From assembly GCA_017849435.1 (NCBI GenBank), contig JAFIGY010000012.1:124001-188000 (forward strand): a DNA stretch of 64,000 bases, given 5' to 3'. Positions within the stretch are counted from its first letter, which is position 1; each line of letters starts with the position of its first letter. The notes under the pieces are model-generated. The model saw only the letters and a list, made by a program, of their open reading frames with translations, was not told where the DNA came from and did no database searches. Origin of the DNA: Chitinophaga niabensis (GTDB lineage Bacteria > Bacteroidota > Bacteroidia > Chitinophagales > Chitinophagaceae). Shown here piece after piece: positions 15,322 through 25,265 of the stretch. The translations under genes and the position numbers were made by a program.

Positions 15322-15810
15322 ATGAAAAACCTTATTCGCTGCCTGGTATTTGTAATGTTTATACTCACTCCCTCTTTGTCAGTGGGACAGCAGTTAAGTG
15401 GCAAGGACGGACTATTTAAACTATTATCGGATGCATTCAGGGCGCCACGGGAAATGCCCAGTTGTACAACATTTGCCGGTGCGGTAGTGGTATCGGTAAA
15501 GAACAATGCAATTGATGCCAATTTAGTCTACTCTGCCAATTTTCCAGAACCACTTAAAAGGGAGGTGAAACGCTGTCTTGAAAAAATAAATAAAAAAGAC
15601 TTTGCAAGTAAATATTTTGGTTTGAAGAATAGTGCTTCTTTCTGTTTTCTGTTGCCGATCATTATGTTTCCTTTTGGGAATTGCGAACATCAGGAAGTTC
15701 CTATGAAGGAATTCATATCTCTGGTTAGTGATGGCTTCAATATTGAGATAAAAAAACCTGTTTACAATGTGAAGCCGCTGATTTTTTCCCATAGTGAACC
15801 AAGGCCATAG
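15322..15810 (+). CDS. Small secreted protein of unknown function
   Basis: A 162-residue protein that I do not recognise. MKNLIRCLVFVMFILTPSLSVGQ is a good signal peptide and decides the start at ATG 15322; codons upstream in this frame overlap the preceding gene. The mature part has one Cys each in REMPSC, KREVKRC, SASFC and GNC, and ends with a basic-hydrophobic tail. It starts one base after the stop of the HEXXH lipoprotein and shares its AT-rich composition, so the two are probably made and used together, for example as enzyme and partner. A terminator follows 65 bases later. Confidence 0.65.
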   Translation: MKNLIRCLVFVMFILTPSLSVGQQLSGKDGLFKLLSDAFRAPREMPSCTTFAGAVVVSVKNNAIDANLVYSANFPEPLKREVKRCLEKINKKDFASKYFGLKNSASFCFLLPIIMFPFGNCEHQEVPMKEFISLVSDGFNIEIKKPVYNVKPLIFSHSEPRP

Positions 15811-15870
15811 AACGGAACGTGTAGTGAGATCAACATTCCTCTTTATTACCCAATCACCCCGACAAATTAC

Positions 15871-15900
15871 AAAAAGGGCTGGCTTTAGGGCCAGCCCTTT
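15871..15900. terminator. Bidirectional terminator
   Basis: GGGCTGGC at 15876-15883 pairs with GCCAGCCC at 15890-15897, flanked by five A on the left and T/C on the right. It serves the small secreted-protein gene and the convergent beta-barrel gene. Confidence 0.85.
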
Positions 15901-15921
15901 CCTTTCTTTATAGGATCTTCA

Positions 15922-18759
15922 TCAAAATATAAAAATCCCTCCTCCGCCACCTCGTCCCCCGTCAATCCTGCGGCTGGACTTTCCTTTCGCACCAAACTTG
16001 CTGATGTTATAGGTGAAGGTGAGCATAAAGTACTGCTCCACAATGTCCGTCTGGTAATCATCAATGTACAGTTCTGTGATGCTGCGGCGAACACTCGTGT
16101 TCTGGCGAAGCAGATCATATGCGGAAAGCTTCACCTGCGCGTGCTTGTCCTTGAAGAAATCATAAGCCAGTCCCATGTTCCATAACATCACGCCTTTCTT
16201 GAAGCCGGGAGAGGTGCGACTGTTATAGCTATAGGCCACATCATTATCCCAGGAGAAATTTCCGGGCCAGTAAACAGTGGTGCCAAGGTTGGCGCGATGG
16301 GTGTAATAACTGCTTTGAAGGCCCGTGGAAGGCGTATTTTTTACGTCGTTATAAGATGTGCGGTAAGAGAAGCCCAGGTCGAACAATTCTTTATAGGCAT
16401 AGCTAAAGTTGAAGGAGGGGGCCAGCATCCACGTCATGCTCAGATTCTTGCGCAGCGTAGTGTCTCCTTTGGGATTGCCCATCGTGGAATAGTTGTAGCT
16501 CCTGTTGGCGTTGGCAAAAAGACCGCCATTCGCCCGCCATTGATAGTCTTTTGCTTTCTTGCTCTTGCTGATGCTCAGATTGGCATTCATAGAATAAGTA
16601 CCGCCAACGTTCACATATTGCGTGGTTTGCCCGCCCTGTGCGTTCACTTTGGTGACAGTGGTGATGCGGTTCAGTACCGGTGAAATACCGATGCCGGAAA
16701 ATATACCGAAACCTGTCATCGCAAAACGGTCGTATCCGAGGCGGAAGTTCTGGGAGAAAGAAGGCTTCAGGTCCGGGTTGCCGATACGTTCGTTCAGCGT
16801 ATTGGTGTTATCACGGAGCGGTTGCAGCTGATCCAAGGTGGGTTGCTGCATGTAACCGCTGTAGTTGAAGGAAAGATTACCATTGTTCTTCAGCCGGTAA
16901 GAGACACGGGAATTGGGTTGAAAGTTTGTCTGGTATTGCCGTAAAGTAGTATTGGTCGTATAAATGTGATTATCGAGCACATTCAGGTTCAACCCGCCGC
17001 CGAGGGTAGCGTTCCATTTTTTGTTCTTGCTGTTGTAATTGAACGTGATGCTGGGCAGCTGAGAAACATTGGTTGTTCTGAACTTATTGGTATAAGTACT
17101 GTCCAGCTCCGTATAATCCTTTGTAGCAGGATCGTAATTGAACGTTCTGCGTTCCGCACGGTTGATGCTGTAATTGAACGTATAGTTCAGGTTCATTTTC
17201 CAGGTTTTGCTCAGCGGTTCAACATAAGAGAAGAAGACGCGGTAAGTCTCCGTTTTGTTGTCTGAAGTATTGCGCTGGTTGGTGCTTACGGCGGAATCCA
17301 CCATTTCGTTCTTATAGAAGTCGCGGTCAGAGAGGTTGAAGGCGTACCCGTTCTGTTCGCTATAAGAATTGGAGAAATTGAAGCCAATGCTTCTGCCTTT
17401 CTTGTTCAGCATCCTGGTGAGGGCGATCCCGTTGCTGAAATTATTGCGTTTACCGTTGGACCGGTTCGCGGTTTTGTTCGTATTGACGAGCAACCCGTTC
17501 TCGTCCCGGGTAGACTCGTTGCCGGTGGTGTTCGAGCTTTGGTTGGTGTGTTCGAAGGCAGGGTTGATGTTCAGTTGGGTGAGGGAGTCCAGCGCGATAT
17601 CAAAACCGAAGTTCACACGATGGCTGGCATTGTTGTTGTATCCTTCGCGTGTACCGAGGATGGTGCTGTTATCGATCAGCCGTTTGCGGTTGTTCACGGT
17701 ACGAAAGCGGGCATCTGTATTGTTAAAGAAATAGCTGTTATTCACGCTTACATCCGTTCCCCATTGGTCGTTATAGTTATAACCGGCCATCGTAGCGGTA
17801 CGGACGCCTTCTCCACCTCCGCTGAAGGAAATGCCGTTTACAGACATGGCACCATCTGATGAAACCGACATCGACATTCCGCCTTTTCTTTCGGCGGCAG
17901 ATGCCAGTTCACTCATCGTGAACGACATTTTGTTCAGGTTGTTGGAAGACGATAAGATGCTCAATTGCCTTGATTTATTGAAAGCATTCAACATGCCGCT
18001 CAGCTCAAAGCGTTGATCCGTACCGCCGCCGGCTGACAGTTTCCCGAACAGTCCTCTCTTCTTGTCTTCTTTCAGCGTCAGGTTGATGGTTCTGTCTTCC
18101 CCATCTTTCTGTATGCCCATTTTCGCTTCCTGCTTGGTTTTGGTATCTACCACCTGCACTTTGTCGATGATATTGGTAGGCAGATGTTTGGTAGCCAGTT
18201 TGGGGTCTCCGCTGAAGAATTCCTTGCCATCCACCAGTATCCTCGTCACTTTTTTACCATTCACGGTAATATTCCCTTCATCGTCAATATCCACGCCCGG
18301 CAGTTTCTTCAGCAGGTCTTCCACCACGGCATTGGGTTTGGTTTTGAAGGAGGAGGCATTGAACTCGATGGTATCCGAGCGAATGGCTACCGGCGGCCGG
18401 TTTCCGGCAACTTCAAAAGTATTCAGCTCTTTGGCGGTTGGTGCGAGGATGATCCTGCCTATATCCGTGGGGCGGTCGGTACCGAGGGTGCGGATATAAG
18501 TTTTGTAGCCGGTATAGGAAACGAGCAAACGCACGGGCTTGTTGGCGGGGAGACCTGTTAATTTGAACTCACCCTGCCTGTTGGTAAGGGTATAGGTGAT
18601 CAGGCTGCTGTCTTTACTATCCTGAACAGTCACCGTAGCCATTTCAAGGTGTTCTTTGGACGAGGAGTCAGCCACGGTGCCTCTCAGCTCGGTTTTCTGC
18701 TGTGCCCGGGAATACAGGCTCAGTAAGATGAATAAAGAGAAAATTACAATTCGTTTCAT
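15922..18759 (-). CDS. Outer-membrane beta-barrel protein, TonB-receptor-like with carboxypeptidase-type domain
   Basis: A 945-residue outer-membrane protein. Signal peptide MKRIVIFSLFILLSLYSRAQ is followed by a carboxypeptidase-regulatory-like domain (LRGTVADSSSKEHLEMATVTV...GEFKLTGLP, about 24-105). A plug-like domain comes next (VVEDLLKKLPGVDIDDEGNITVNGKKVTRILVDGKEFFSGDP, about 145-190), and the rest is a long barrel rich in alternating hydrophobic/Asn/Tyr strands. Such proteins belong to the OMP_b-brl_3 group, related to TonB-dependent receptors but usually without a SusD partner; none is adjacent. The C-terminus is unusual: a Gly-rich tail (GGRGGGGG) ending IFIF. Substrate unknown. Confidence 0.9.
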   Translation of the reverse strand: MKRIVIFSLFILLSLYSRAQQKTELRGTVADSSSKEHLEMATVTVQDSKDSSLITYTLTNRQGEFKLTGLPANKPVRLLVSYTGYKTYIRTLGTDRPTDIGRIILAPTAKELNTFEVAGNRPPVAIRSDTIEFNASSFKTKPNAVVEDLLKKLPGVDIDDEGNITVNGKKVTRILVDGKEFFSGDPKLATKHLPTNIIDKVQVVDTKTKQEAKMGIQKDGEDRTINLTLKEDKKRGLFGKLSAGGGTDQRFELSGMLNAFNKSRQLSILSSSNNLNKMSFTMSELASAAERKGGMSMSVSSDGAMSVNGISFSGGGEGVRTATMAGYNYNDQWGTDVSVNNSYFFNNTDARFRTVNNRKRLIDNSTILGTREGYNNNASHRVNFGFDIALDSLTQLNINPAFEHTNQSSNTTGNESTRDENGLLVNTNKTANRSNGKRNNFSNGIALTRMLNKKGRSIGFNFSNSYSEQNGYAFNLSDRDFYKNEMVDSAVSTNQRNTSDNKTETYRVFFSYVEPLSKTWKMNLNYTFNYSINRAERRTFNYDPATKDYTELDSTYTNKFRTTNVSQLPSITFNYNSKNKKWNATLGGGLNLNVLDNHIYTTNTTLRQYQTNFQPNSRVSYRLKNNGNLSFNYSGYMQQPTLDQLQPLRDNTNTLNERIGNPDLKPSFSQNFRLGYDRFAMTGFGIFSGIGISPVLNRITTVTKVNAQGGQTTQYVNVGGTYSMNANLSISKSKKAKDYQWRANGGLFANANRSYNYSTMGNPKGDTTLRKNLSMTWMLAPSFNFSYAYKELFDLGFSYRTSYNDVKNTPSTGLQSSYYTHRANLGTTVYWPGNFSWDNDVAYSYNSRTSPGFKKGVMLWNMGLAYDFFKDKHAQVKLSAYDLLRQNTSVRRSITELYIDDYQTDIVEQYFMLTFTYNISKFGAKGKSSRRIDGGRGGGGGIFIF

Positions 18760-18908
18760 TGGCGGAATTTGGTTTGTGGAGCAAAATACGAAATGTTCGT
18801 AGAAAAACGAATTTAGTAGTTATTTCTGTTATGAAAGGATGAAATAAGGGGATGAAAGGAATCGGACCGGTATTTTTCTTGTCGAGGATATCTGACAGGG
18901 ATAATATA

Positions 18909-18940
18909 TAAAAAAAGCAGCGGCCCGGGAAGGCCGCTGC
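18909..18940 (-). terminator. Intrinsic terminator of gcvP
   Basis: GCAGCGGCC at 18917-18925 and GGCCGCTGC at 18932-18940 form a 9-bp stem. On the minus strand it is followed by seven T residues, 26 bases after the gcvP stop. Confidence 0.9.
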
Positions 18941-18965
18941 GTATATACATCTACGTTATAAAAGA

Positions 18966-21845
18966 TCAGGCTTCAGCTTCTGCGTAAGCGCTGGCAGGTT
19001 CGCAGGTGCAGATCAGGTTCCGGTCACCGAAGGTGTTGTTCACACGGCTTACAGACGGCCAGAATTTGTTCAGCTTCACATATTCCAGCGGGAAAGCTGC
19101 CTGCTGGCGGGTATATGGACGGGTCCATTCATCCGCCGTGATCACAGCCTGTGTATGCGGAGCATGTTTCAGTACGTTATCTGCCTTGTCAGCTTTTCCT
19201 TCTTCGATAGCGCGTATCTCTTCACGGATGGCCAGCAATGCATCGCAGAAACGGTCCAGTTCCGCTTTATCCTCAGATTCCGTCGGCTCGATCATGATGG
19301 TGCCCGGTACCGGGAAGCTCAGGGTAGGAGCGTGGAAACCGTAGTCCATCAAACGTTTGGCCACATCTTCCGCTTCTACTCCGGCAGTTTGTTTGAACGG
19401 ACGGAGGTCCACAATGAATTCGTGGGCGCAGGTACCGCTCACGCCGGTGTAAAGGATATCGTAAGCCTTGTCCAGCCTTGCCTTCATATAGTTGGCGTTA
19501 AGGATGGCATATTCAGTAGCCTTGCGTACGCCGTCGCGGCCCAGCATGCGGATGTAAGCATAGGAGATCAGCAGGATGCTCGCACTGCCATAAGGCGCTG
19601 CGGATACTGCGTGCGCCTGCCTGCTGCCGTTATTGGAAGCCTGCAATGCCACATGGGAAGGAAGGAAAGGAGCGAGGTGTTTGGCCGCGCAGATGGGGCC
19701 CATGCCGGGACCACCGCCGCCGTGCGGAATGGCGAATGTTTTGTGCAGGTTCAGATGGCAAACGTCCGCACCGATGAGTCCGGGTGCGGTCAATCCAACC
19801 TGTGCGTTCATATTCGCACCATCCATATATACCTGTCCGCCGTTCTCATGGATGATGTTGCAGATGTCTTTCACACTTTCCTCATACACTCCGTAGGTAG
19901 AAGGATAGGTGATCATCACACCGGCCAGGTTATCTTTATATTGTTCTGCTTTCGCTTTCAGGTCTGCCACATCGATATAACCATTCTCCAGCGCTTTCAC
20001 GATCACCACTTTGTAACCCACCATCACTGCGCTGGCAGGGTTGGTGCCGTGTGCGGAAATAGGGATGAGGATCACGTTGCGATGCCCTTCCCCACGGCTT
20101 TCATGATATCCCCGGATGGTCAGCAACCCTGCGTATTCGCCCTGTGCGCCGGAGTTCGGCTGCAGGCTGCAGGCGTCAAACGCGGTGATCCTGCAGAGGT
20201 ATTCGCCCAGCTCTTTCACCATCTGTTGATAGCCGCCTGTTTGGGTGAGCGGCGCGAAGGGATGCATCTTGCTCCAGTGGTTCCAGCTCAGGGGGATCAT
20301 TTCAGAAGCCGCGTTCAGCTTCATGGTGCAGGACCCGAGGGAGATCATGGAGGTATTGAGTGAAAGGTCTTTATTCTCGAGCATTTTGATATACCGCATC
20401 ATTTCCGTTTCGCTGTGATGGGTGTTGAACACCGGATGCAGCAGGTAAGCAGAAGTGCGTTGCAATGCAGCAGGGACGCCACTGGAAGCCTTCAATACTT
20501 CTGCTTCGGTGATGCTGCCCGCGCCGAAAACAGCGAGAATGGTGTTCACATCGGCCAGGGAAGTGGTTTCGTCAAGGGAGATACCCAGCTGTTGTGCATT
20601 AATCTGGCGGAAGTTGATGCCGGCAGTCTGCGCTTTCGCGTGGATCGCCTGGGCGTCCGCTTCGATGGTGATCGTATCGAAATGATGGGTGTTGCGCAGT
20701 TTGATACCCGCTGCTTTCAGCTTGCCGGCGAGGGCAGACGTGAGCAGGGTGGTTTTCAGGGCGATGTTTTTCAGCCCCTCCGGCCCATGGTACACTGCAT
20801 ACATTGCAGCCATATTGGCCAGCAGCGCTTGTGCGGTACAGATATTGGAAGTCGCTTTTTCACGTTTGATATGCTGTTCGCGGGTTTGCAGCGCCATACG
20901 CAATGCGCGCTGATTCTGCGCATCGATGCTCACACCGATGATACGGCCGGGGATGGCGCGTTTGAACTCATCTTTAGTAGCAAAGAAAGCGGCATGCGGG
21001 CCTCCGAAGCCTAATGGTACCCCGAAGCGCTGCGCGTTGCCTACAGCGGCATCTGCGCCCAGTTCTCCCGGAGGCGTGAGGAGGGTGAGTGCCAGCAGAT
21101 CGGTAGCCATGGCTACGTATGCGCCGGCGGCATGTACTTTCTCAATGAATGCGCGATAGTCCGCAACGCTTCCTTCGGCATCAGGATATTGCACCAATGC
21201 ACCGAAGTATTCGGAGGTGATCGCTGCGGTCGCAAAATCGCCGGTCACCACTTCGATGTGCAGGGGTTGTGCGCGGGTAAGCACTACATCTTTCGTTTGC
21301 GGGAACAGCCGTTCGTCGATGAAGAACTTGCCGCGGGTGATATGATCGTGATCTTTGTTCAGGGCATTGAAGAACATGGTCATCGCTTCCGCAGCCGCGG
21401 TGGCTTCATCCAGCAGGGAGGCGTTGGCAATGGGCAGGTCGGTGAGATCGCTCACCATGGTCTGGAAATTCAGCAGGCTTTCGAGGCGGCCCTGGGAGAT
21501 CTCCGCCTGGTACGGCGTGTACTGGGTATACCATCCCGGGTTCTCGAAAATGTTCCGCAAGATCACACTGGGCGTGATGGTATCGTAGTAACCCTGACCA
21601 ATATAATTTTTGAATACTTTGTTCTGTAAGGAGATATCTTTCAGCTGGCTCAGATAGTCAAACTCGCTGACAGCTTCGGGAATGTCCAGATCATCTTTCA
21701 TGCGAATGGCCGCAGGCACCGTTTTCCCTATCAGTTCATCTAATGAGCCAATGCCGATCTTTTTAAGCATTTCGCCCGTCTCCGCTTCATTAGGACCAAT
21801 GTGGCGTCCCTTGAAGGAATGTTTAAATGCATCCAAAATATTCAT
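18966..21845 (-). CDS. gcvP: Glycine dehydrogenase (decarboxylating), glycine cleavage P protein
   Basis: A 959-residue single-chain P protein, the PLP enzyme that decarboxylates glycine and passes the aminomethyl group to lipoyl-GcvH. The N-terminal half has [12 protein letters not shown] at the start, the conserved GQGYYDT and [19 protein letters not shown] region. The C-terminal half has the PLP lysine in [18 protein letters not shown] and SVAPYGSA-like [11 protein letters not shown]. Fused alpha-beta length is normal for Gram-negative P proteins. No gcvT or gcvH is adjacent, so the cleavage system is split in this genome. Its promoter lies 32 bases upstream and its terminator just downstream, giving a single-gene transcript. 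Confidence 0.96.
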   Translation of the reverse strand: MNILDAFKHSFKGRHIGPNEAETGEMLKKIGIGSLDELIGKTVPAAIRMKDDLDIPEAVSEFDYLSQLKDISLQNKVFKNYIGQGYYDTITPSVILRNIFENPGWYTQYTPYQAEISQGRLESLLNFQTMVSDLTDLPIANASLLDEATAAAEAMTMFFNALNKDHDHITRGKFFIDERLFPQTKDVVLTRAQPLHIEVVTGDFATAAITSEYFGALVQYPDAEGSVADYRAFIEKVHAAGAYVAMATDLLALTLLTPPGELGADAAVGNAQRFGVPLGFGGPHAAFFATKDEFKRAIPGRIIGVSIDAQNQRALRMALQTREQHIKREKATSNICTAQALLANMAAMYAVYHGPEGLKNIALKTTLLTSALAGKLKAAGIKLRNTHHFDTITIEADAQAIHAKAQTAGINFRQINAQQLGISLDETTSLADVNTILAVFGAGSITEAEVLKASSGVPAALQRTSAYLLHPVFNTHHSETEMMRYIKMLENKDLSLNTSMISLGSCTMKLNAASEMIPLSWNHWSKMHPFAPLTQTGGYQQMVKELGEYLCRITAFDACSLQPNSGAQGEYAGLLTIRGYHESRGEGHRNVILIPISAHGTNPASAVMVGYKVVIVKALENGYIDVADLKAKAEQYKDNLAGVMITYPSTYGVYEESVKDICNIIHENGGQVYMDGANMNAQVGLTAPGLIGADVCHLNLHKTFAIPHGGGGPGMGPICAAKHLAPFLPSHVALQASNNGSRQAHAVSAAPYGSASILLISYAYIRMLGRDGVRKATEYAILNANYMKARLDKAYDILYTGVSGTCAHEFIVDLRPFKQTAGVEAEDVAKRLMDYGFHAPTLSFPVPGTIMIEPTESEDKAELDRFCDALLAIREEIRAIEEGKADKADNVLKHAPHTQAVITADEWTRPYTRQQAAFPLEYVKLNKFWPSVSRVNNTFGDRNLICTCEPASAYAEAEA

Positions 21846-21876
21846 AATGTAAGCAGGTATTTAAGAAAAGAATGCG

Positions 21877-21908
21877 CAAAGCTATGATGTTTTTCAGCAA
21901 TGGCCAAA
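21877..21908 (-). promoter_or_regulatory. gcvP promoter
   Basis: Read on the minus strand: TTTG at 21908-21905, a 20-base spacer and TAGCTTTG at 21884-21877, an exact fit to the Bacteroidota consensus. The leader to the gcvP ATG is about 25-30 bases. Confidence 0.75.
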
Positions 21909-21996
21909 CCTCCACGCCAGTAGGGAAATTGCGCTGATATTCACCCGGAAGAATGCAAGGGAATTGTCATGGAATTTTCATCTTGGGGAATTGAAC

Positions 21997-22004
21997 TACT
22001 TTTG
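21997..22004 (+). promoter_or_regulatory. -7 box of the cysteine-cluster protein gene
   Basis: TACTTTTG matches TAnnTTTG exactly and lies 15 bases before ATG 22020. No clear -33 TTG lies at the right distance. Its position shows that the in-frame ATG at 21969 is upstream of transcription and not the start. Confidence 0.55.
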
Positions 22005-22019
22005 CGAAAATTTACGGCA

Positions 22020-22514
22020 ATGTCTGATATACTCTCCGACTGGGAGAAGAAAGCGAAAGAGCAGCAGAAATCGTACAAACAGTTCCTGCAAAAGATGCAA
22101 ACCAAAAAAGGGAAAGGAGCGGAACGCCATCTGCCGGACCTGCATGAGGAGGCTTTTTCAAAGATCGATTGCCTGCAGTGCGCCGGTTGCTGCAAAACGA
22201 TCAGCCCCCGTTTCAAAACCCCGGATATCAAACGCGTCTCCAAACACCTCAACCTCCGGGAATCTGTTTTCATCGAAACTTACCTGCGCCTGGATGAAGA
22301 CGGGGATTATGTCGTGAAACGCAGTCCCTGCCCCTTTCTCGGCACGGATAACTACTGCAGCATCTATGAAGTGCGGCCGGGGGATTGCCGGAATTATCCG
22401 TATACCGACAGTGATGAATTTTTCAAAAGACCGAATACGACGTTGCTGAATTCCACGATTTGTCCCGCTGTTTATTACGTGCTGGAGCGGTTAAAGGGGA
22501 TGATCACGCCTTGA
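22020..22514 (+). CDS. YkgJ-family cysteine cluster protein
   Basis: A 164-residue protein of the YkgJ/UPF0153 family, thought to bind an iron-sulphur cluster or zinc. The diagnostic cysteines are CLQCAGCCK near residues 51-59 and CPFLGTDNYCSIYEVRPGDCRNYP near 101-124, with another Cys in TICPAV. The N-terminal 45 residues are a charged helix rich in Lys and Gln. The start at ATG 22020 is supported by the -7 promoter box just upstream. Biochemical role unknown. The 3' end overlaps the convergent MFS gene by 11 bases. Confidence 0.88.
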   Translation: MSDILSDWEKKAKEQQKSYKQFLQKMQTKKGKGAERHLPDLHEEAFSKIDCLQCAGCCKTISPRFKTPDIKRVSKHLNLRESVFIETYLRLDEDGDYVVKRSPCPFLGTDNYCSIYEVRPGDCRNYPYTDSDEFFKRPNTTLLNSTICPAVYYVLERLKGMITP

Positions 22515-23814
22515 GATCCAGCTTGCGCATGGCGGGGGAAATGAGATAAGTGGTGATCACCACGCCCAGCGTCATGCATCCGCCAAAGACCACGGAAGTC
22601 ACCGGCCCCATGATTTTCGCCGCCACACCGCTTTCGAAGGAGCCCAGCTCATTGGAGGAACCGATGAAAATGGAACTTACGGAAGATACCCGTCCGCGCA
22701 TGTCGTCAGGGGTTTTCAACTGGAGGATGGTCTGCCGGATGATCACGCTGATACCGTCCAGCATGCCGCTGGCGAACAAGGCAGCGATGGAAAGGATAAA
22801 GTTCTCAGACAGGCCGAAGAGGATGATGCTTAGCCCGAAGCCAAATACGGCTGCGAGGAGTTTCATTCCCGGCCGGGTAACGATGGGCTTGTAGGCCAGC
22901 GTGACGAGCGTAAGGAAAGAACCTACCGCCGGAGCGGCACGCATCATCCCGAACCCCGCCGGACCAACATGCAGGATGTCATTCGCATAGATGGTCATCA
23001 TGGCTACAGAGCCGCCGAACAATACCGCAAACATGTCCAGCGCCATCGCATTCAGCAGTACCTTGGTATCCCACACAAAACGGATCCCCTTGAGCAGCCG
23101 TTCCTTCACGGTTTCCCCGATCTCCCTGTAATGAACAGGCTTCACGCTGATCTGCAGGATACAGCACAGCGCGATGAGCACAAAACCGATGACGAGGAGC
23201 ATGGACCAGTGTACGCCCAGCCAGGCAATGCATAGCCCGCCCAGGGCCGGTCCCGCAATAGCGCCGATCTGCCAGGCGGAAGTGCTCCAGGTGGTAGCGT
23301 TGGCGTAAAGTTCTCGGGGAACGAGGAGGGAGAGGAGCGTGAAGTTGGACGGACTGGTGAAGGCCCGGATAATCCCGCCGCAGAACACGAAGAAGTAGAT
23401 CAGCAGTACGATGGTATTGGTAGGGATCCCTGTGGTGAGGGTGTCCCAGGTTAGCAGGAAAAGCCCTGCCCCGGTAAAAAGATAACTGACGATGCATTTC
23501 AGCACCATTCCTCTTTTTTCATATTTATCCACGATATTGCCCGCAAAGAGCGCGAGGCCAACGGCCGGGAAGAATTCGGCGAGACCGATAAGCCCGAGGT
23601 TGAGGGGGTTTCTGGTAAGCACATATACTTTCCACTCTACTATGGAAAACTGCATGGCAAGCGCAAAGATCAGGGCAAAACGGATGACCAGGAAATATTT
23701 GAATTCTCTATACCGTAACGATGCATAAGGATCGTTCTTTGGAAGTGCAACGTCGTCCAATCTGATAGTTTTATGGCTGCTCAAAAATAAAATATATCCG
23801 TCATCCTCACGCAT
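22504..23814 (-). CDS. MFS transporter, EntS/MFS_3-like exporter
   Basis: A 436-residue inner-membrane transporter. About ten to twelve hydrophobic segments begin near residue 40 (FLVIRFALIFALAMQFSIVEWKVY). The VDKYEKRGMVLK loop after the second helix is the MFS motif A equivalent, and a long cytoplasmic loop (HYREIGETVKERLLKGIRFVW) sits in the middle. This pattern fits the enterobactin-exporter-like MFS_3 family used for siderophore, drug or metabolite export; the substrate is not evident. I start it at ATG 23814; the same frame continues open further upstream, but that would overlap the divergent dehydrogenase gene. The last 11 bases overlap the convergent YkgJ gene. Confidence 0.88.
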   Translation of the reverse strand: MREDDGYILFLSSHKTIRLDDVALPKNDPYASLRYREFKYFLVIRFALIFALAMQFSIVEWKVYVLTRNPLNLGLIGLAEFFPAVGLALFAGNIVDKYEKRGMVLKCIVSYLFTGAGLFLLTWDTLTTGIPTNTIVLLIYFFVFCGGIIRAFTSPSNFTLLSLLVPRELYANATTWSTSAWQIGAIAGPALGGLCIAWLGVHWSMLLVIGFVLIALCCILQISVKPVHYREIGETVKERLLKGIRFVWDTKVLLNAMALDMFAVLFGGSVAMMTIYANDILHVGPAGFGMMRAAPAVGSFLTLVTLAYKPIVTRPGMKLLAAVFGFGLSIILFGLSENFILSIAALFASGMLDGISVIIRQTILQLKTPDDMRGRVSSVSSIFIGSSNELGSFESGVAAKIMGPVTSVVFGGCMTLGVVITTYLISPAMRKLDLKA

Positions 23815-23879
23815 CAACTTTTTATCATTTTGTATCGTGCGGATGCTTATTTTTATGACTTGTAAAATTCCATTAATGT

Positions 23880-25091
23880 ATGAAACTAGGTAATCTATTA
23901 TTGTTAGGCACATTACTGTCGTTCTCCGTTTGCAGGGCAGCGGGTCCGGACGAAGACGCCCCCCAGGCCGTGAAAGTAAAACTGCAGCTGGTGACGGACA
24001 AGATATTGTCCCCCGTTGGACTCGCTGTTCCCGGTGATGGCTCCAACCGGCAGTTCATTGTGCAGAAGGAAGGGAAGGTTTGGGTGATACAGAACGGCCA
24101 GCTCCTGCCCACACCGTTCATCGATGTCAGCAACAAGCTGGTGAAGATCAACCCCGCTTACGACGAACGCGGCCTGCTGGGCATGGCTTTTCATCCCCAG
24201 TTCAAAAGCAATGGCAAATTTTATCTCTACTACAGCGCTCCGGTGCCGAACCCCGGTAAGAATTTGAACCACAAGAGTGTAGTAGCGGAATTCAAGGTGA
24301 ACAAAGCCTCCGACAATACAGCCAGTCCGGCTACCGAAAAGGTGGTGATGGAATTTGACCAGCCGGAGTCCAACCATAACGGGGGGGACCTTCATTTTGG
24401 TGCTGACGGGTACCTGTATATCGCTACCGGTGACGGTGGCGGCGGTGGTGACAAGCACGGCACTATCGGTAATGGGCAGGACCTTGGTACCGTACTCGGC
24501 AAGATCCTTCGTATAGACGTGAACGCTACTCCTTACCGCATTCCGAAAGACAATCCTTTCGTGGGCAAAGAGGGTGCGCGCGGCGAGATCTGGGCCTATG
24601 GCCTCCGCAACCCCTGGCGTGTTTCCTTCGACAAAGTGACGAAGAAACTTTGGGCCGGGGATGTAGGGCAGAACAAGTATGAGGAAGTGGATATCATCAC
24701 CAAAGGCGGCAACTACGGCTGGAGGATCATGGAAGGCTATCACGATTTCAACGTGCCTCCGGGAACTGATAAAAGCAAGCTCATCGAACCCATACACGAA
24801 TATGACCATGACCTCGGTATCAGCATCACCGGCGGCTATGTATACCGTGGTAAAGCGCTGCCGTTCCTGCAAGGGAAGTATGTTTTCGGGGACTACAACG
24901 GGAAATCCTGGGTGCTCGAACAAAACGGCAGCAAATGGGTACGGAGAGACCTGGTGTTCGAGAACCGTCCTGAAGGAAGCGTGCAGATCCTCAGCTGGGG
25001 GCAGGATGAAGCCGGTGAGCTTTACATGCTGATCAGCATTCCTGTTTCCAATGGTTTCAAAGGCGGCGTATACAAGCTGGTGAAACCGTAA
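23880..25091 (+). CDS. PQQ-dependent sugar dehydrogenase (GSDH-type beta-propeller), exported
   Basis: A 403-residue exported protein. Signal peptide MKLGNLLLLGTLLSFSVCRA, possibly a lipoprotein signal given its Cys, is followed by a six-bladed propeller of the soluble glucose/sorbosone dehydrogenase family: GLAVPGDGSNRQFIVQKEGKVWVI, DERGLLGMAFHPQF, NHNGGDLHFGADGYLYIATGDGGG, GLRNPWRVSFD and AGDVGQNKYEEVD. The family oxidises sugars with PQQ in the periplasm, but many Bacteroidota members have not been tested and no pqq genes are here, so an apo-enzyme or a different function is possible. It is divergent from the MFS gene. Confidence 0.9.
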   Translation: MKLGNLLLLGTLLSFSVCRAAGPDEDAPQAVKVKLQLVTDKILSPVGLAVPGDGSNRQFIVQKEGKVWVIQNGQLLPTPFIDVSNKLVKINPAYDERGLLGMAFHPQFKSNGKFYLYYSAPVPNPGKNLNHKSVVAEFKVNKASDNTASPATEKVVMEFDQPESNHNGGDLHFGADGYLYIATGDGGGGGDKHGTIGNGQDLGTVLGKILRIDVNATPYRIPKDNPFVGKEGARGEIWAYGLRNPWRVSFDKVTKKLWAGDVGQNKYEEVDIITKGGNYGWRIMEGYHDFNVPPGTDKSKLIEPIHEYDHDLGISITGGYVYRGKALPFLQGKYVFGDYNGKSWVLEQNGSKWVRRDLVFENRPEGSVQILSWGQDEAGELYMLISIPVSNGFKGGVYKLVKP

Positions 25092-25126
25092 CCAATTATC
25101 AATTACGAATTACGAATGGCAATTAG
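25092..25126 (-). repeat. Dispersed ATTCGTAATTGA element, copy 2 (inverted)
   Basis: The reverse complement contains ATTCGTAATTCGTAATTGAT. It begins at the stop codon of the sugar dehydrogenase gene and forms an inverted pair with copy 3 across a gene-free 208-base interval; the interval itself shows nothing else recognisable. Confidence 0.6.
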
Positions 25127-25265
25127 GTTGTTTCAGTGGTCGGTAATTGATGTGGCTTTTTGAGCACGGTATTTGCAACGCTTTAATAATAGTAATGTTT
25201 TGTTAAAATGCCCTGTCAGCAGGGGAAATAAGCTTATATTTGGTATTCTGGATTGCGGGGTTTTT

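Noticed and set aside
21846-22019. Glycine riboswitch before gcvP
   Set aside because: The promoter leaves a leader of about 30 bases with no aptamer-like structure.
23913-24923. Minus-strand open frame of 336 codons across the sugar dehydrogenase gene
   Set aside because: It is a shadow of the beta-propeller gene; no domain and no signal peptide.
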